Positions 22,865 through 34,538 of a stretch of DNA of 64,000 bases are shown piece after piece (position 1 is the first letter of the stretch; each line of letters starts with the position of its first letter). The stretch comes from Dichetophora obliterata (Eukaryota; Arthropoda; Insecta; Diptera; Sciomyzidae), in NCBI GenBank assembly GCA_963920525.1, contig OY986437.1, positions 114,630,715 through 114,694,714 on the forward strand, given 5' to 3'. Position numbers and translations under genes: made by a program. Under the pieces are notes generated by a model. It was not told where the DNA came from. It made no database searches and was given only the letters and a program-made list of their open reading frames with translations.

Positions 22865-24591
22865 CAAAGAACTGTTCGCTCATTGGAAAAAAAATTGTTT
22901 TGGAATGTGACGACACAAATTTCGAGGACGACGGAACGGTGCAAGCGTTTTTAATATGCAAAAGCGCCCCCATAACTTTAAATTCAAGCGAAATATGTGC
23001 ACCGAGGACTGTTGCCATTATTCCAGCTGAAACCGCTAAGCCGCCTTCAACAGAAAGTATGGATATCACTAAAGTCCCTGACAATACCTTTTCATCAATG
23101 GAGTCCTTATTTGATCCTCATGAGGGGGATGATTCTCAAAATTGTTTCATAGTGTACCAATCATCGCCCACACAGCAGCTTTCAGATAACGATGTTGCAA
23201 GTGTTAGCCTTCAACGCTTTGAAAAAGAAGATTTGGCTCTGTTTCCTACAAAAAGTTCAGATGATGATGAAAGAACTTTGACACAAATAACCCAGTTGTC
23301 CAATAAAAATCCACAAGCACCTTGTGATTTATTTCATAATTTTGAAATACCTTGGGCTAAGATGTCTCCTGATATTAACAAATTCCTGAAGGAAAAGAAA
23401 AATCTGGGCAAATTACTTAATTCGTTCTGCAATGTTGTCATCGAAGAATTGCGCCAAAGATGTCATTACATTCCCGTAAGCGTTTACCGAAACATTTCTC
23501 AAATGGCCGTAAATAAATACCCTGATTCATTCGTCGATAGAGATGTTCAAGGAAACATTATGTCACACACTCCAGTTTCCTTGATAACAACAATGAGGAA
23601 TCGCAACAATTTTTTGAATTCATCAAAAAAACGGTCCGCAAACAGCGATGTGCCATATGCGAGGAAGAAATCTTTGAACATTCTCTCCAGAAGTTGTGTT
23701 AACTGGCAACCTATAAGTTTTTTAAACAACATGTCAGATATAGCGTCGAAACAAAAATATTTACTTGCTATGCACCGTAAAAAAACATTGCAAAGAAGTG
23801 AGATTGAAAATGTTAAGAAGGTAATGTCGGATTGTTTTGGAGCGCTAAGAATGTTTTTTAACGGCAAACAAAAAACTCCTACAGTTAAAGAAATTCTAGA
23901 AAATTGGCCCATGATTTTTTATAAAGAATGTCTCTTCGAACATTTTGAGCAATTAATGGAACTTAAAGTAGATTTCTTCAAAAAAAATTTCAGAGCGTCA
24001 AAAAATAAACTTAAAAACTTTTTAAAAATTGATCAAAATGGGAACTCTGAGGATATTGTGAAGGCAGTTTGTGGTTATTTTAATGAAGAGGATAAACTTT
24101 TGTTTAAAAGATTCGAGGTTAGGTTCAAAGATTAACAATTGAAAAATAAATTATTTTAACTAAATCCATGTTTCAGTTTGGGACAACTGTCCAGGATGTG
24201 AAAAACTATAACAAAGCATTAACTCCATGGATTTCAATAATTGGCAAGTATTTGGTATTTTCCAAATTTGCATTAAAGTAATTCTTTTCAATGAATATTG
24301 TTTTTAGAAACCTCGTCACCGACTGAAGTAAATTGTATGGCTCACATCTGGCTGCAAAAAACAACTACTGCGAAAGACCTTAATTTTGAACTAGTCGATT
24401 TAATTTTGCAGATTCTTTGCTATTATTATATATTTAATATCGAATATCCGAAAGATATATCGCAAAGTTGCGAATTTTTCATAAGGTATTTTTTCAAGTT
24501 CTATCCTTCACAAGTAAGAGGTAGAAAAAGACATATGAATTACCTAAAAAAAATTAATTCACTTATAAGTAAGCTTGATAATGTAAATTAA
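22865..24591 (+). CDS. SAMD3-like family gene, 3' exons (partial at 5' end)
   Basis: One long exon and two short ones. Exon 22865-24117 opens after a TTGTTACTTTAG acceptor. Exon 24177-24243 follows a 59-nt intron (GTTAGG...TTTCAG). Exon 24308-24591 ends in TAA. Joined, they give about 533 residues. The N-terminal third is acidic and Ser/Thr-rich. The middle has IEELRQRCHYIPVSVYRNI, NKYPDSFVDRDVQGN and TTMRNRNNFLN, then NWQPISF. The C-terminal part has ENWPMIFYKECLFEHFEQL, TTVQDVKNYNKALTPWIS, NCMAHIWLQKT and LQILCYYYIFNIEYP. These motifs fit, from memory, the SAMD3-like proteins of animals; molecular function is unknown. Intron 2 keeps frame only with a GC donor (GCAAGT at 24244); the nearby GTATTT donor shifts frame. 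A possible upstream exon is 22766-22819 (phase fits, but the intron would be only 45 nt). No stops occur within the exons, so it may be functional. Confidence 0.72.
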
Positions 24592-24826
24592 AAATCTGTT
24601 TCAAAATAGTCGAAATGCTCCTTAACGAGTGAAACGAAACTGTTCAGTTCAACGCATTTCAATGTTGTTAAGCCTAAATAAGCAAACGTAACTTATCGAA
24701 ACGGAACAAAGCAGTTGGCTGGCAGTACTTATGTATGTAAAAACCGAACATGTAGGGTCTCAACAAATCAACGTCTGTAAAGTAGCTGTCGTCTCGTCTC
24801 GTGATAAATATCACTAAAAAACATTA

Positions 24827-25920
24827 GGGGTATTCACGATGTGGTGTATTTGTGATATATTTTTACAAAATTTTACAATACTTACAACTTATTGTAAACT
24901 ATAGATGGGCATTTTCCATTACCATTAATATTTCATTACCACTAACCACCTAGTGGTAATGCAAAATAAATTTCTGCTATCACTAATCAACTATGGTAAT
25001 GGAAAATTTTAATGTTAATGCGAAAAATGTGCATTAAGAAACTTACATTACCACTAATATTGTAAAAAACATCACCAATAAATGTTATTTACTATCAAAA
25101 TTTGTTTTTGATTTCACAGATAATAATTTTTCATTATCGTTATATATTGTATATTTTAGTTACCCTTTCAATGAGTTTCCTTAATCAGAAAATCTTTAAT
25201 TGAAAAGAAACCACGTCACTTACAAAATTTTACATTTGAAAAATTTTGTACTGATAGAAATTTTTTGAAATTTTAGTGGTAATTTAAATTTCTTCCATTT
25301 TAATGGTAATTACCATTAAGAATTTGGTGGTAATGCAAATTTTTGCATTAACATTAAAGTTTCCATTATCATTAAAAACTTAGCGGTAGTGCAAGTTTTT
25401 TCCATTACAATTAACACAGTAATGGTAATGGAAATTTATTTTGCCATTTATTTTCATTCGATTTGCATTACCACTAAGCGCATAGTGCTAATGATATTTT
25501 TTTAATGCACTAATAATTATATGCCCATCTATAATGTGAACGTACCTTCACTAAGGAATTGTATTTTTTAAAATCAGCTGTTCTTTTATGTTCTTTTGTT
25601 TGGAAACATTAATTTAAATCATCTTTTAACTAAAAAATTGAAACGAAACACTAAATTGTATTAATTTTTATTAAATAAAATCACAGCGTTGCCAGTAGCT
25701 TCCGCCATGCTGAGTAGAAATGCTTTTGCGATCAGCTGATCTAATACACAACGAAATTACAAGGAATACAAAAGGGTTCCATCGTTGTATGTTTGTCACA
25801 GGGTTGTATTTTAAATACTGTACATTTTGTTTTTATAATTTTACAGAATTTACCACAAATATCAAATTTATCGAAAAAATACACAATACAAGGGCAAATA
25901 CACCACATTGTGAATACCCC
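24827..25920. mobile_element. Non-autonomous TIR element, GGGGTRTTYAC family, copy 2
   Basis: The left end GGGGTATTCACGATGTGGTG is matched by the right end (CACCACATTGTGAATACCCC). The left flank is TA; the right flank is TT, probably a mutated TA. It is non-coding. Its middle is filled by a second TIR element (24902-25531). It lies about 240 bp downstream of the SAMD3-like stop codon. Confidence 0.75.
24902..25531. mobile_element. MITE with TAGATGGGCA ends, nested
   Basis: Terminal TAGATGGGCAT and ATGCCCATCTA are inverted. The interior is a run of TTACCATTAA/CATTACCACTAA words on both strands, so it can fold into many hairpins. It sits wholly inside the element 24827-25920. Target duplication is not certain (TA or similar). 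Confidence 0.7.
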
Positions 25921-26179
25921 TTTTATAATATTTTGTATGACATATTGAACAACACTATGTTTTTATTTATTTTATTTGAACCTACAACAACATCTGTGCG
26001 TTGGGATGAAAAGAGAACAACGTGTGAATTTTAATAGAAAAAATTATAACTGTAGGTTTCTTTTACATATTATTATATAAAAGTACAAGAATATTAAAAA
26101 AAAAACTGTTGTTCAAAAATAGAGAGAAATAACGGATTCATTGTAGATCTCCGCAGGCGCCTCGAAAAAAGTTTTTGTG

Positions 26180-26431
26180 CGGTGACCAGCCTACAGCATC
26201 ACTGGATCACCTGAAACCAAAAAATCAAAATGCTTTCTTTAGTTTATTACTTTATCTCTCCATTCTCGTCGAGTTTTTTAAATTTTTCAATTTTTGGCAC
26301 CATTTTGAAGCCAAAATGACGATTTTTGACGAAAAAATAGACCTATTTGTTATTGTGAAACTGTTAGTAATTAAAAATTTTTAATTTTCAAAACGATCAG
26401 TTCAGTAGTTTTTTCTGTAAGCTGGTCACCG
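26180..26431. mobile_element. Short MITE with CGGTGACCAGC ends
   Basis: Left CGGTGACCAGCCTACAG and right CTGTAAGCTGGTCACCG are inverted repeats (16 of 17). The interior of about 220 bp is AT-rich and non-coding, with a TTTTGGCACCATTTTGAAG block. No clear target duplication. It is the only copy I see in the window. Confidence 0.6.
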
Positions 26432-26633
26432 ACTTTAAAAATTACATGGTTGGGGAAATTGATTTAAAATATTTTATACTCGAACATCCCAGTATGAAGG
26501 CCGGTCGCTTGAAACGCTGTATCTTCGTTAGTTTTGCTCCGCTTGACTTGACATTTTGACACAATACTCTCGACATGTTGTACATTCAGAAAAACAAATA
26601 AAACAAAAAACACTTTTAAAACCTTACCCTCCT

Positions 26634-26654
26634 CCCCCCCCCCCCCCCCCCCCC
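26634..26654 (+). repeat. Poly-C run of 21
   Basis: Twenty-one consecutive C after CCT. Long C runs are rare in this AT-rich sequence and length is often unreliable in assemblies. Confidence 0.9.
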
Positions 26655-27349
26655 TTAACTCATCGTGTAAGAAATAAGATTAATTTAACAAATCACAAAA
26701 TAAAGCAATTATTGAGCAAAATAATAAGTGACACATTTTCATTGTAATATTTTGTTTGGAAAATACAATTTTTTAAGACTTCTTGAGAATTCGAAAATTT
26801 TAAATAGAGTTTTTGCAATTCATTGGTGTGGTTTAATAATTTCAAAATTTTTGGATGTAATTCTTTTAAAATAAAATTTGGTAGTAAGTTTGTACAAATA
26901 TTTAATAAGCCACACCTCCATAAGTATATATACAAATACTAATACCAAAAAGTTGTAAATAGGAACCTATTTTGGCAATCTTATAGTATTCTCTTTGTGT
27001 ATTGCCAATACAAAATTTCAATTTCCATACAAATTTCATATTTAAATTTTAAATTTTTTTTTGGCATGAAGCAAAAGTGTGTGAATTGGCATAAAACTGG
27101 ATGACTAAAAGTAGGGAATCTAGTTACTTAAAAAATCATAGTAAATTTAATCAAGTTATAAGCAAAATAGTAATAATTTATCTTGAAGGACCCGAGCTTC
27201 TTATGCTCAATTATAATGTGTGTGTGTATTATTAAATGTGTGTACAATGATTCAAAAAAGGTACCCTCAAATTTTAAGCCGACTCTAAGGCTAATATCTA
27301 CGTTTTCAGAAGATTTATTCAAAGAAAAGAAAACCCTTACCAAGCTTTT
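26655..27349. other. Gene-free stretch
   Basis: AT-rich, with no gene or clear repeat boundary recognised. A GTGTGTGTGT run is present near 27220. Confidence 0.3.
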
Positions 27350-27560
27350 TCTATATTAATAAAAGTAATGTTCTCTTTGTTTGTTTGTTTGTTTGTTTGT
27401 TTGTTTAACTTTTATACAAATCTAAACGGCTCAACGGATTTCGCTCAAACTAGGTATACATATTAAATGCATCCTAGATTAAAATGTTACAAACATACTT
27501 ACTTTGTCACGCCCCCTCCGACATTTTTCAACAAACGGTAATTTTGTTTTTATAATACTT
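27350..27560 (+). mobile_element. Helitron-like 5' end fragment with (TTTG)n
   Basis: It starts TCTATATTAATAAAAGTAAT, followed by (TTTG)n at 27376-27407, then CTAAACGGCTCAACGGATTT and a CACGCCCCCTCC block. The same order, in reverse orientation, ends the Helitron-like element at 61200-61283, and TCTATAT starts occur at the other copies. A 3' CTAG end belonging to it was not found, so it is truncated or its end is decayed. Confidence 0.6.
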
Positions 27561-27760
27561 TTTAGTATCGGAGTTATTTGTGTGTTTAATTTAAAAAATA
27601 TATTGTTATCAAAACAAAACAAAAATTTTGACATCAAAAACACTCACATATATTTAAAATTGTAGATATTTTCAGTACAACGTCTTTTTCACAAAAAATC
27701 GTTGAGACGATGAGAAAATCAAAGTTTGGTCACCGTTAAGTCAGTGTATATATGTTTTAT

Positions 27761-28113
27761 AATAATAAATATAAAATAAACTGGCCATTTCAGCCCTTGC
27801 AAGGACTTTGATCTTTCTTCTATTGATCAATTGTGTTGTGCGTGTTATTAAATGTTTGATCACAACAACAGACCGAGAACTGACTGGACCTATGTACGTG
27901 TTTTATGCCGACTCCGAACGGCAATGTTCTCAAGAAGCTTTACATGGCAATTTTTACTCTCTGAGGTTTGCCATTGTCTGCAGAGAGATGACGACCGAAC
28001 AAAAAACTTAATTCAATTGAAAAAACTTTCTGTCTGAGTTGGAATTGAACCCGGTCTAACGCGGTTCTTTAGCTTAGGGGCCACGCACTCTATCCACTAG
28101 CCTACGGCCGCCG
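27761..28113 (-). mobile_element. tRNA-derived SINE (family A), copy 3, with 13-bp target duplication
   Basis: Flanked by a perfect 13-bp direct repeat ATATATGTTTTAT (27748-27760 and 28114-28126). Minus-strand order: head GGCGGCCGTAGGCTAGTGG, B box GGTTCAATTCC, CTGCAGACAATGGCAAACC, CGCACAACACAATTGATCAA, then AAGGGCTGAAATGGCC and a 3' tail of TTTATTTT repeats ending in ATTATT. This copy fixes the family boundaries. Short reading frames within it are not genes. Confidence 0.9.
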
Positions 28114-28126
28114 ATATATGTTTTAT

Positions 28127-29454
28127 GATCGTGTCAAAAAAGGTCAAAAATTACTCAAAAATGGTTTATGTTGTAAAAATGAAATCAATTAAAAATTGCA
28201 CCTTTCATATGACAGCATTTATTTGCAAAAATTCTTCCAAAAATAAAAAATTATTTAACTGTTTTTGCCATCAAAACAATAAAGGTACCCCCTTTGATTT
28301 TTTGCGAAATTTATTTTTCCACAATATTGTTTTTATATTTTTTACAAAAAACTCTCAAAAATAATTTATGTGAAAAAATTGATCCAATATCTCTTTCCAA
28401 TCAAAAGTTATGGGTAAAAATCTATTTTTTCATACCAGACTATGAATAAAACTGAGTTTAGTTTTAAAATTTAATAAGAATGCAGTAGTGTGTCTATACT
28501 TTAGAGTAATTACAAACATTTTGGTTTATATAAAATCTTCCTTATAGTAATCTACTTAGTTTTTATCCAACAAAAAGTAAAAAGTATCCAATGCGAACAT
28601 TTACTAGACAATCAAGTGCGCTAAGGTTTTAAGTTTTTAGTTAAAAATGACTAATGCCATATGAGTTCTATGAAAGATTGTTTGGTTTTTGTGTCATAAC
28701 TTTGGCTAAGGTCATGCTAGAAGCTACAGATTGTGTTTGTGTTTAGTTCTTTATGTGTGGAACACAGCTACATTAATAACTCAGTTCTGTCTTAAGTCGA
28801 CTTAAGCTATTATTACTTATCGACACAAATATATCGTTTAATCTAGTGTGGGCTATTCTTTTGACATTTCCTAATGTTTTCGTGTCATGTTTTCATAGTT
28901 TTGGTTGTTGCAGCTTTCATTTCACTATTATTTTTATGGGAATGAAAATTGTTTCCGTATCGCGAAGTTATATAGTTTTAATATATGGGCATTTCCAAAC
29001 TGCGGTTGCGGACGATTTGTACGAATAAATATTAAAAAATATATTGAAAAAGTCTAATTTTTAAAAAGATGTTTTATATATTTGCGTAGTAATTAAGTAG
29101 CATTATATTAAGTAAAAACAATGACAACAATTAACCTTAAGGATCTAAAGATATATGCAAAAATATGTGCTGGCGTTACGTTACAAAAAACGGAAGTGAT
29201 TTCTGACTTGGATAACAAAATTCGCAAAAATCTCTGAATTGGGCTAGCAAAAAGGCTTACGAAACATTTACGAAAAAGAAAAACTACATTTGTGAAACAG
29301 TGCAGACGATTTGATCATCATGGTTAATGAATTTATGTAGAAATTACTGAAACTAATAAAATGAAAATGTTTTTCTTAAATGATATAATAAAATAATAAG
29401 TTTTTAATAAGTTTTAATTTTTTGGCCACGGTAGACTTTTTTCTAGAAAATGAC
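28127..29454. other. Gene-free; dispersed repeat at 28560-28850
   Basis: No gene recognised. The stretch 28620-28840, with CTTTGGCTAAGGTCATGCTA, TTAAGTCGACTTAA and CTTATCGACACAAATATAT, recurs in opposite orientation at 43940-44200. A short frame from ATG at 29120 (MTTINLKDLKIYAKICAGV) stops after 38 residues and matches nothing I know. Confidence 0.4.
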
Positions 29455-29830
29455 CATATATCACTTTAAGCAATTCTGACTAGGAATCAATGCGAGCATT
29501 AAAAACCTTGCCAACGATATCTTGAAAGGGAGGATAGCATTAGAAATAATTAAGTTTTTTTTTAATTTTAGTGAAAATAAATTAAAGAAATGCATGAAAA
29601 ACAGCATAATATTTAATCCGAATGCAAAAATGTGAATTTTTTAATGCAGATTGGAAGAGCTTTTTCCGGGCTGTAATTTCTGACAGTTTTTTTTTCAACG
29701 ATTACATAAGCTAATATGTTTACAAAAAAACTCGATTTTTGGTGGTTATTTCAAACCATTCAAGCTCACGGATGGCTATCGCTAGAGTCGAAATATTTAG
29801 GGAATCATCATAACATAAAACAAGCCTTAT
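29455..29830 (+). repeat. Half copy of a foldback element
   Basis: The word order TTTAAGCAATTCTGA, ACGATAT, AAAAACAGCATAAT, TTAATCCGAATG, TAATTTCTGACAGT and AAGCTCACGGATGGC matches 35510-35880 in the same orientation, at moderate divergence. The left arm present in the longer copy (35178-35370) is not visible here. Confidence 0.6.
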
Positions 29831-30699
29831 CTGGAGCAACTGTGCCGAACAACAATTTTTTTTCGTGAGGCGACTTTATGTATGTAAAACCAAATTGTGT
29901 TTCATTGTGTTAGTAAACTCGTTGGAGCTGTCCAGCTGGGAAGCTTCATACCTAGAAAAATTGCTCTGAGGCAACATGACCAGCATAAATAAAAAAACTA
30001 CAAAAAGCATAAAAAAGAGTTTGGTAAAAATAACTTCTTTAGAAAATTAAATGAAAAAGTTGAATGAAAGGAAAGTGAAAGTGTGCGGCGAAAAATAAGG
30101 TTTCATACATGTCGTTTGTCGAATTCGCCGTGCAACAAAATACATGAAAATATATGCAGCCGCCAAAAATGAAACCGCCGTAGAAATGCGCGACGGGAAA
30201 ACGCCAGAATAGAATCTATTCTAATTTCTCCCTGACGGGTGGCGGATCTCTCTCTGAGTGACTTAAATGTTGCCATATTTTTGCTAAAGATTGGTTGCAT
30301 TCAAAGCAAAATATAAAATAATTTGTATCATTCCCAAATAAAATGCAACCATGATCCGACAACCGCCACCGCTCCAATTCTGGACGTGTTCTCAGCGGAT
30401 TTCGCCGAGAGAGGCTCGCCATTCGACATCCGCTTTGGTTCTGTTTGGGCTCTAACTAAATTTGGCGTCAAAAATAAAAGCCCATGCTCATGTAAAACAT
30501 TTTTTTCATATACGCATTATTTTAATAGACAAAAATCAAAATGATAACATAGCGAATAAAATTAAATACAATCAAAAACAGAAAATTTTTTGTGTTTATA
30601 CTTAAATTCCTTTTAATGAAACTCACACTCGAAATGGGACACCTAAATGGTTTTATGTGAATTTTGGCGAATGAGTATTTTAAATATTTTGTTGATTTG

Positions 30700-31250
30700 C
30701 CAGTGCTTTCAATCACTGCTTTAAAGACGTTATGGCATGCTATCAACCAGTTTTTTGCAGAAAGAAGGCTCAATATTTTGCCATTCTGTAACAGCTTCTT
30801 TTAAGGCAGCAATGCTTTTAACGTTTCTTGTAGCCACTTTTTTTTAAATTTCGCCCACAAATGCTCCATAACGTTAAGGTCCGGTGGCTGTGGGGGTGTG
30901 GCAAGTACTTTAGGGCAATTATAAAGTAACCAGTTTCTTGCATTCCAAGACAAATGTCTTTAGTCCAAGACTAATGTCTTTAGACTAGTGTCTTTAATGC
31001 CAAGATTTTCTGCCCTCTCACGAACATTTTCCGTTCATTATAACTTTCACAAAATGTATTTTACCAACGCCTGCCGCAGACATGCAGCCCCAGATCATAA
31101 GCGAGTCTTCACCATATTTAACCGTTTTCTTGATTGCTTTGTCCTCAAATTCCTTATGCGGCTTTCTCCAAGCAAATCGCTTACCATCCGGACCGAAAAT
31201 ATTAATTTTGGTCTCATCTGTGAATAGAACTTATGAGTGAAAGAATAACG
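30700..31250 (-). pseudogene. Tc1-like transposase relic (minus strand)
   Basis: Read from about 31240 downward: LFTDETKINIFGPDGKRFAW with the first catalytic Asp, FEDKAIKKTVKYGEDSLMIW, GCMSAAGVGKIHFV, a deleted and scrambled centre (30960-31010, where an AATGTCTTTAG word is repeated three times), then WNARNWLLYNCPKVLATPPQ and PPDLNVMEHLWAKFK with the third acidic site, and a C-terminal helix (30700-30800). The central catalytic Asp block is lost. The DLN...EHLW spacing is typical of DD34E Tc1 transposases. Confidence 0.82.
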
Positions 31251-31310
31251 ATGAAAATAATTCGCCAGAATAAATGCTCCTTATACTCATTGCCGTATTC
31301 AGGAGTTTTC

Positions 31311-31326
31311 GGGGGGGGGGGGGGGG
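31311..31326 (+). repeat. Poly-G run of 16 with a further G6
   Basis: GGGG run of 16, then A and six more G. It could form a G-quadruplex. Length may be unreliable. Confidence 0.9.
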
Positions 31327-31542
31327 AGGGGGGTTTGCTACAAAAAAGCATCTGTCAACCAATAAAATTTATGTTTATTTAATTTTTTTATTTAAAATTT
31401 ATTTATATTGTTTTCATTTTTAAAAAAAAATATATACGTTTTAATTAGATAATTATTGTGATTTATTCTTACAATTTTTACATGATTTTAATTGTGAGCA
31501 TTTTAGATTAAGTAAGTTTAAAGAAGACAACAATTCTGGATG

Positions 31543-31615
31543 GAGTCAATCACACAGCAATAGTAGTAGTAGTCAATCACACAGCAGTAGTAGTAGTCTG
31601 CTGTGTGATTGACTC
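31543..31615. repeat. Direct and inverted repeats around TAG triplets
   Basis: GAGTCAATCACACAGCA at 31543-31559 is repeated at 31571-31586 (without the first base) and inverted at 31599-31615, with (TAG)n between. The sequence can form a strong hairpin of 16-17 bp. Confidence 0.8.
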
Positions 31616-31879
31616 TTGATCTAAAAAGCTCACAATTAAAATCATGATAAAATTCAAAGAATAGATCACAATTAATTACACTGGTCGGCATCAAAATAGG
31701 AGCAAAGCAATGTATATGTGAAATTGAAACATATCGAAACGTTAGATCCAAATATGTAATCAGAATTTATCTAGCACGTCTAGTTTTGATGCTATAAGCA
31801 ATTTTTGTTTTCAGTGCAATTGGTTACATTTCGATACTGACAGCGGAATTTGTGAATGTTGACAAATAATAAAGTAAAA

Positions 31880-32190
31880 TATTCTGATGTTCTTCGGCCC
31901 AAAGGGGCCGAATCCTCGCAATAAAAAACTACCAGCGCCAGTTTCTCCTTCGGAAGCACAAACTGACGTGTCATTCGATATTTCCGAATCACCATCTGTA
32001 AAATCAAATTAAGTTTTGCTTAGGAGTTAATCTAGTTTAACAGAAGAACCACATCTACTCAACTAATCTGAACTTAATGATCTCGTCCGCGATTTGGAAC
32101 TTTCAAATTCTGAAATTGAAACTCCGACCTCGATATTAGCGATGAATAATAAATTTGGATTCAATGACTTTTATTCAGTATTTTAGTTTC
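31880..32190 (+). pseudogene. Relic of an uncharacterised coding sequence
   Basis: One frame reads FFGPKGPNPRNKKLPAPVSP, SEAQTDVSFDISESPSVKS, then after stops EEPHLLN and SELNDLVRDLELSNSEIET. The last block resembles, from memory, a widespread uncharacterised arthropod protein family often found in many copies. Without a search this is weak. Stops at about 32010 and 32060 break it. Confidence 0.35.
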
Positions 32191-32265
32191 TTGCTGACTT
32201 AGGAGCCTGCCCGAGGCCATTAAACTGATTTATGTAGATGTTTTTACATGAAAACGGAAATGTTC

Positions 32266-32390
32266 TTTTGGTGAAACGCTTCACCCCACAATTTTTCAGA
32301 AATTAAGAAAAGTGTCCACTCTTGCGATTTAAGATTTTTGGGGGTGCTGTGAGCCTAAAAAAAGGCGAAACGCTTCGCCCCACCGCACCC
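32266..32390. repeat. Paired perfect hairpins
   Basis: GGTGAAACGCTTCACC (about 32268-32284) and GGCGAAACGCTTCGCC (about 32363-32378) are each self-complementary, about 95 bp apart. They share the AACGCTT core, so one probably derives from the other or both belong to one repeat. Confidence 0.7.
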
Positions 32391-34290
32391 TACAAAAAAA
32401 AAACAAGAATAACATGCAAAAAAAAAAGTAGTTAAGGGAGGTTTTAGGCAAAAGCGATTGAAATTAAGGTATTTTTTAAAAGATGTTTTTTGAAAACGTA
32501 TATTATATAGGAAAATAGACACAGTTTCGATAGCATCGTAAGTATAGACGTAGAATTCCTTTTTATACAGTTATAGATAAAAACTCTGTTTTTTTATTTA
32601 TATTATTCAAAACTAATTTAAAGCATTTCATCTTCTAAATAAAAATTATTCAAAAACAAATTTTTTTTGTATAATAATTTTTCGTTCGATAGTTTTAGTG
32701 GTGGATTTATTTTTCTTGTTGGCTATTTTTATGTTGGTTAAAACTAAATGTAACTCAAAGCTATGTTTAATAAATGGAAACAAATATTTCGGAAAAATAT
32801 AACAAACGACACGATTGCGAACCAAACGAACAACCATAACAGCATAAGCACCTACTGAAGCTGCTTGTGTATTTCTCATACGAATAAACGAATTTTTTTC
32901 TTCTTAGATTTTGCTGTTTTGTGACTTTATTAAATAAGTGATAAAACCCAAGGTTATATATTCGTTTTATTCGTACTCTAACTGACATTTTTTCATATAT
33001 TTTTTCTTTGTACGATGACTATTAAAGGATGTAGGTATACCCCAAAGTGTCAACTAAAATTCTTAAATGTGCTTGAAAAAATTTGTGAAAATGACCCCCA
33101 TACAAACGTATGTTAATCTTACATCAGTTTAAATAAAAAAAAACTTTTTTGTAACATATAGTTTTTGTATATAAAGATGGCGTTGAAAAAAAGGCAAATG
33201 TTGTGCTTAAAAAAGGTAAAAATCGGGCCACATCATAGCTCGGCTCCATCAAAAAAATCGTCTGAAAAAAATAAATTCATTCGAAAGTAGACCCTTGAAC
33301 ATACTTCATTTACCAAGGGCTTAAGCGCTGTAGAATCTGTATTATAAGCGGGATTGACTTGAAATAATATTCTTAATTCTTTACATATTCTTGAATAGTT
33401 GTACAACAATAATCAATTTTAAAAAATTTAATTTTCGAAAAATTGTTTGCCCAAAACCAAGGTATATTAACCTAGGTACTATAAGACGCAACTGCGTTGC
33501 CGGCTTTTAGAAGTCTTATGTCAAAGCCAAGTTATGTAAGCCCACACAAATAAGGGAATTTTTTTTTAAACTAGCTCCAATTTTTCTTAAAATATTTTTA
33601 CGTAAGTTTGCAGTTTTTTTATTGTTTTAAATATTGAATTATTCTTATTGTTGTGCTTGATGTGTTTATAGTGCGAAGTGTTGAATTTCGCATATTTGCA
33701 ACTGCATTTTGCAGCCACCCTTACTTAATTGAAAAAACTATTTTAAATAATGAACATATAAATTGCCATAGGGTTAATAAAATTTTATGTTTGCAAATAT
33801 TTTTTTTCAAACAATTCGAAAATTAGAAAATAAAATGCCCCTGTTTTGTTTTTAGTAGCAACATTGGTTATTGTCATTTCCTCTGTTTGACATTATACTC
33901 CCATGACTGACAGTCTATTTATAGTACCTGGATGATATACCTTGCCCAAAATCTTCCTTAAGTATGGGTAAAATAAATTTTAAGCTTAGAATAAAAAATT
34001 AAACCGCCTGGCATTTTTTGCTGCGAAATCGTTGATAACTTCTTCATTATCAATATCAAATCTTTAATGCACACTCATCAACGCCAACCCAGTTAGTCTC
34101 CCTTGTCCTGTGTAGTTACGCAAGTAAGTTTTTAGCCTTTGAAATGTTCAAAAAGTTCGCTCTGCAGTACAAGTAGTTACTGGTATAGTGGCATATATTT
34201 TTAAAAGTGAAAAATTTACGATAAAAACACTAGCACTAAAAAGTAAATATTGCTTAAACTTGTAGGTTATTTCTTTTGGAAGAAATCGCT
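32391..34290. other. Long gene-free stretch
   Basis: No gene recognised. AT-rich, with many short frames without family resemblance. No repeat boundary could be fixed. Confidence 0.3.
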
Positions 34291-34299
34291 CATTTCAAT

Positions 34300-34490
34300 C
34301 TGATATTTTTTTCTGTTTGCAGCATTTCTTTTTTGATTTCAACACGGCCTGTTTTGCGGTATCTTTTTATTATATTACAAAAGGTTGATTTTTTTTTGCC
34401 AACTAAATCACTGATTTCTCTGCTCGACATGACCTTCTTATAATTATTAACAATTTGTCGTTCTTCAACAGTAGTTTGGCCTTTTGCTGA
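34300..34490 (-). pseudogene. Tc1-like transposase N-terminal helix-turn-helix fragment
   Basis: On the minus strand from ATG at 34490: MSAKGQTTVEERQIVNNYKK, then SSREISDLVGKKKSTFCNII and KRYRKTGRVE. This is the paired-like DNA-binding domain of Tc1 transposases (TVEERQI, REISDLVG, IIKRY). The frame then degenerates. No catalytic domain follows. A hAT-derived MITE (34539-34791) is inserted 48 bp upstream of the start. Confidence 0.78.
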
Positions 34491-34538
34491 CATAATATAA
34501 AAAAAAACTAATGTAATCACATAAACATTTTTTGAGAC

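Noticed and set aside
27808..28037. Two overlapping 61-67 residue plus-strand frames
   Set aside because: They lie entirely in the minus-strand family A SINE.
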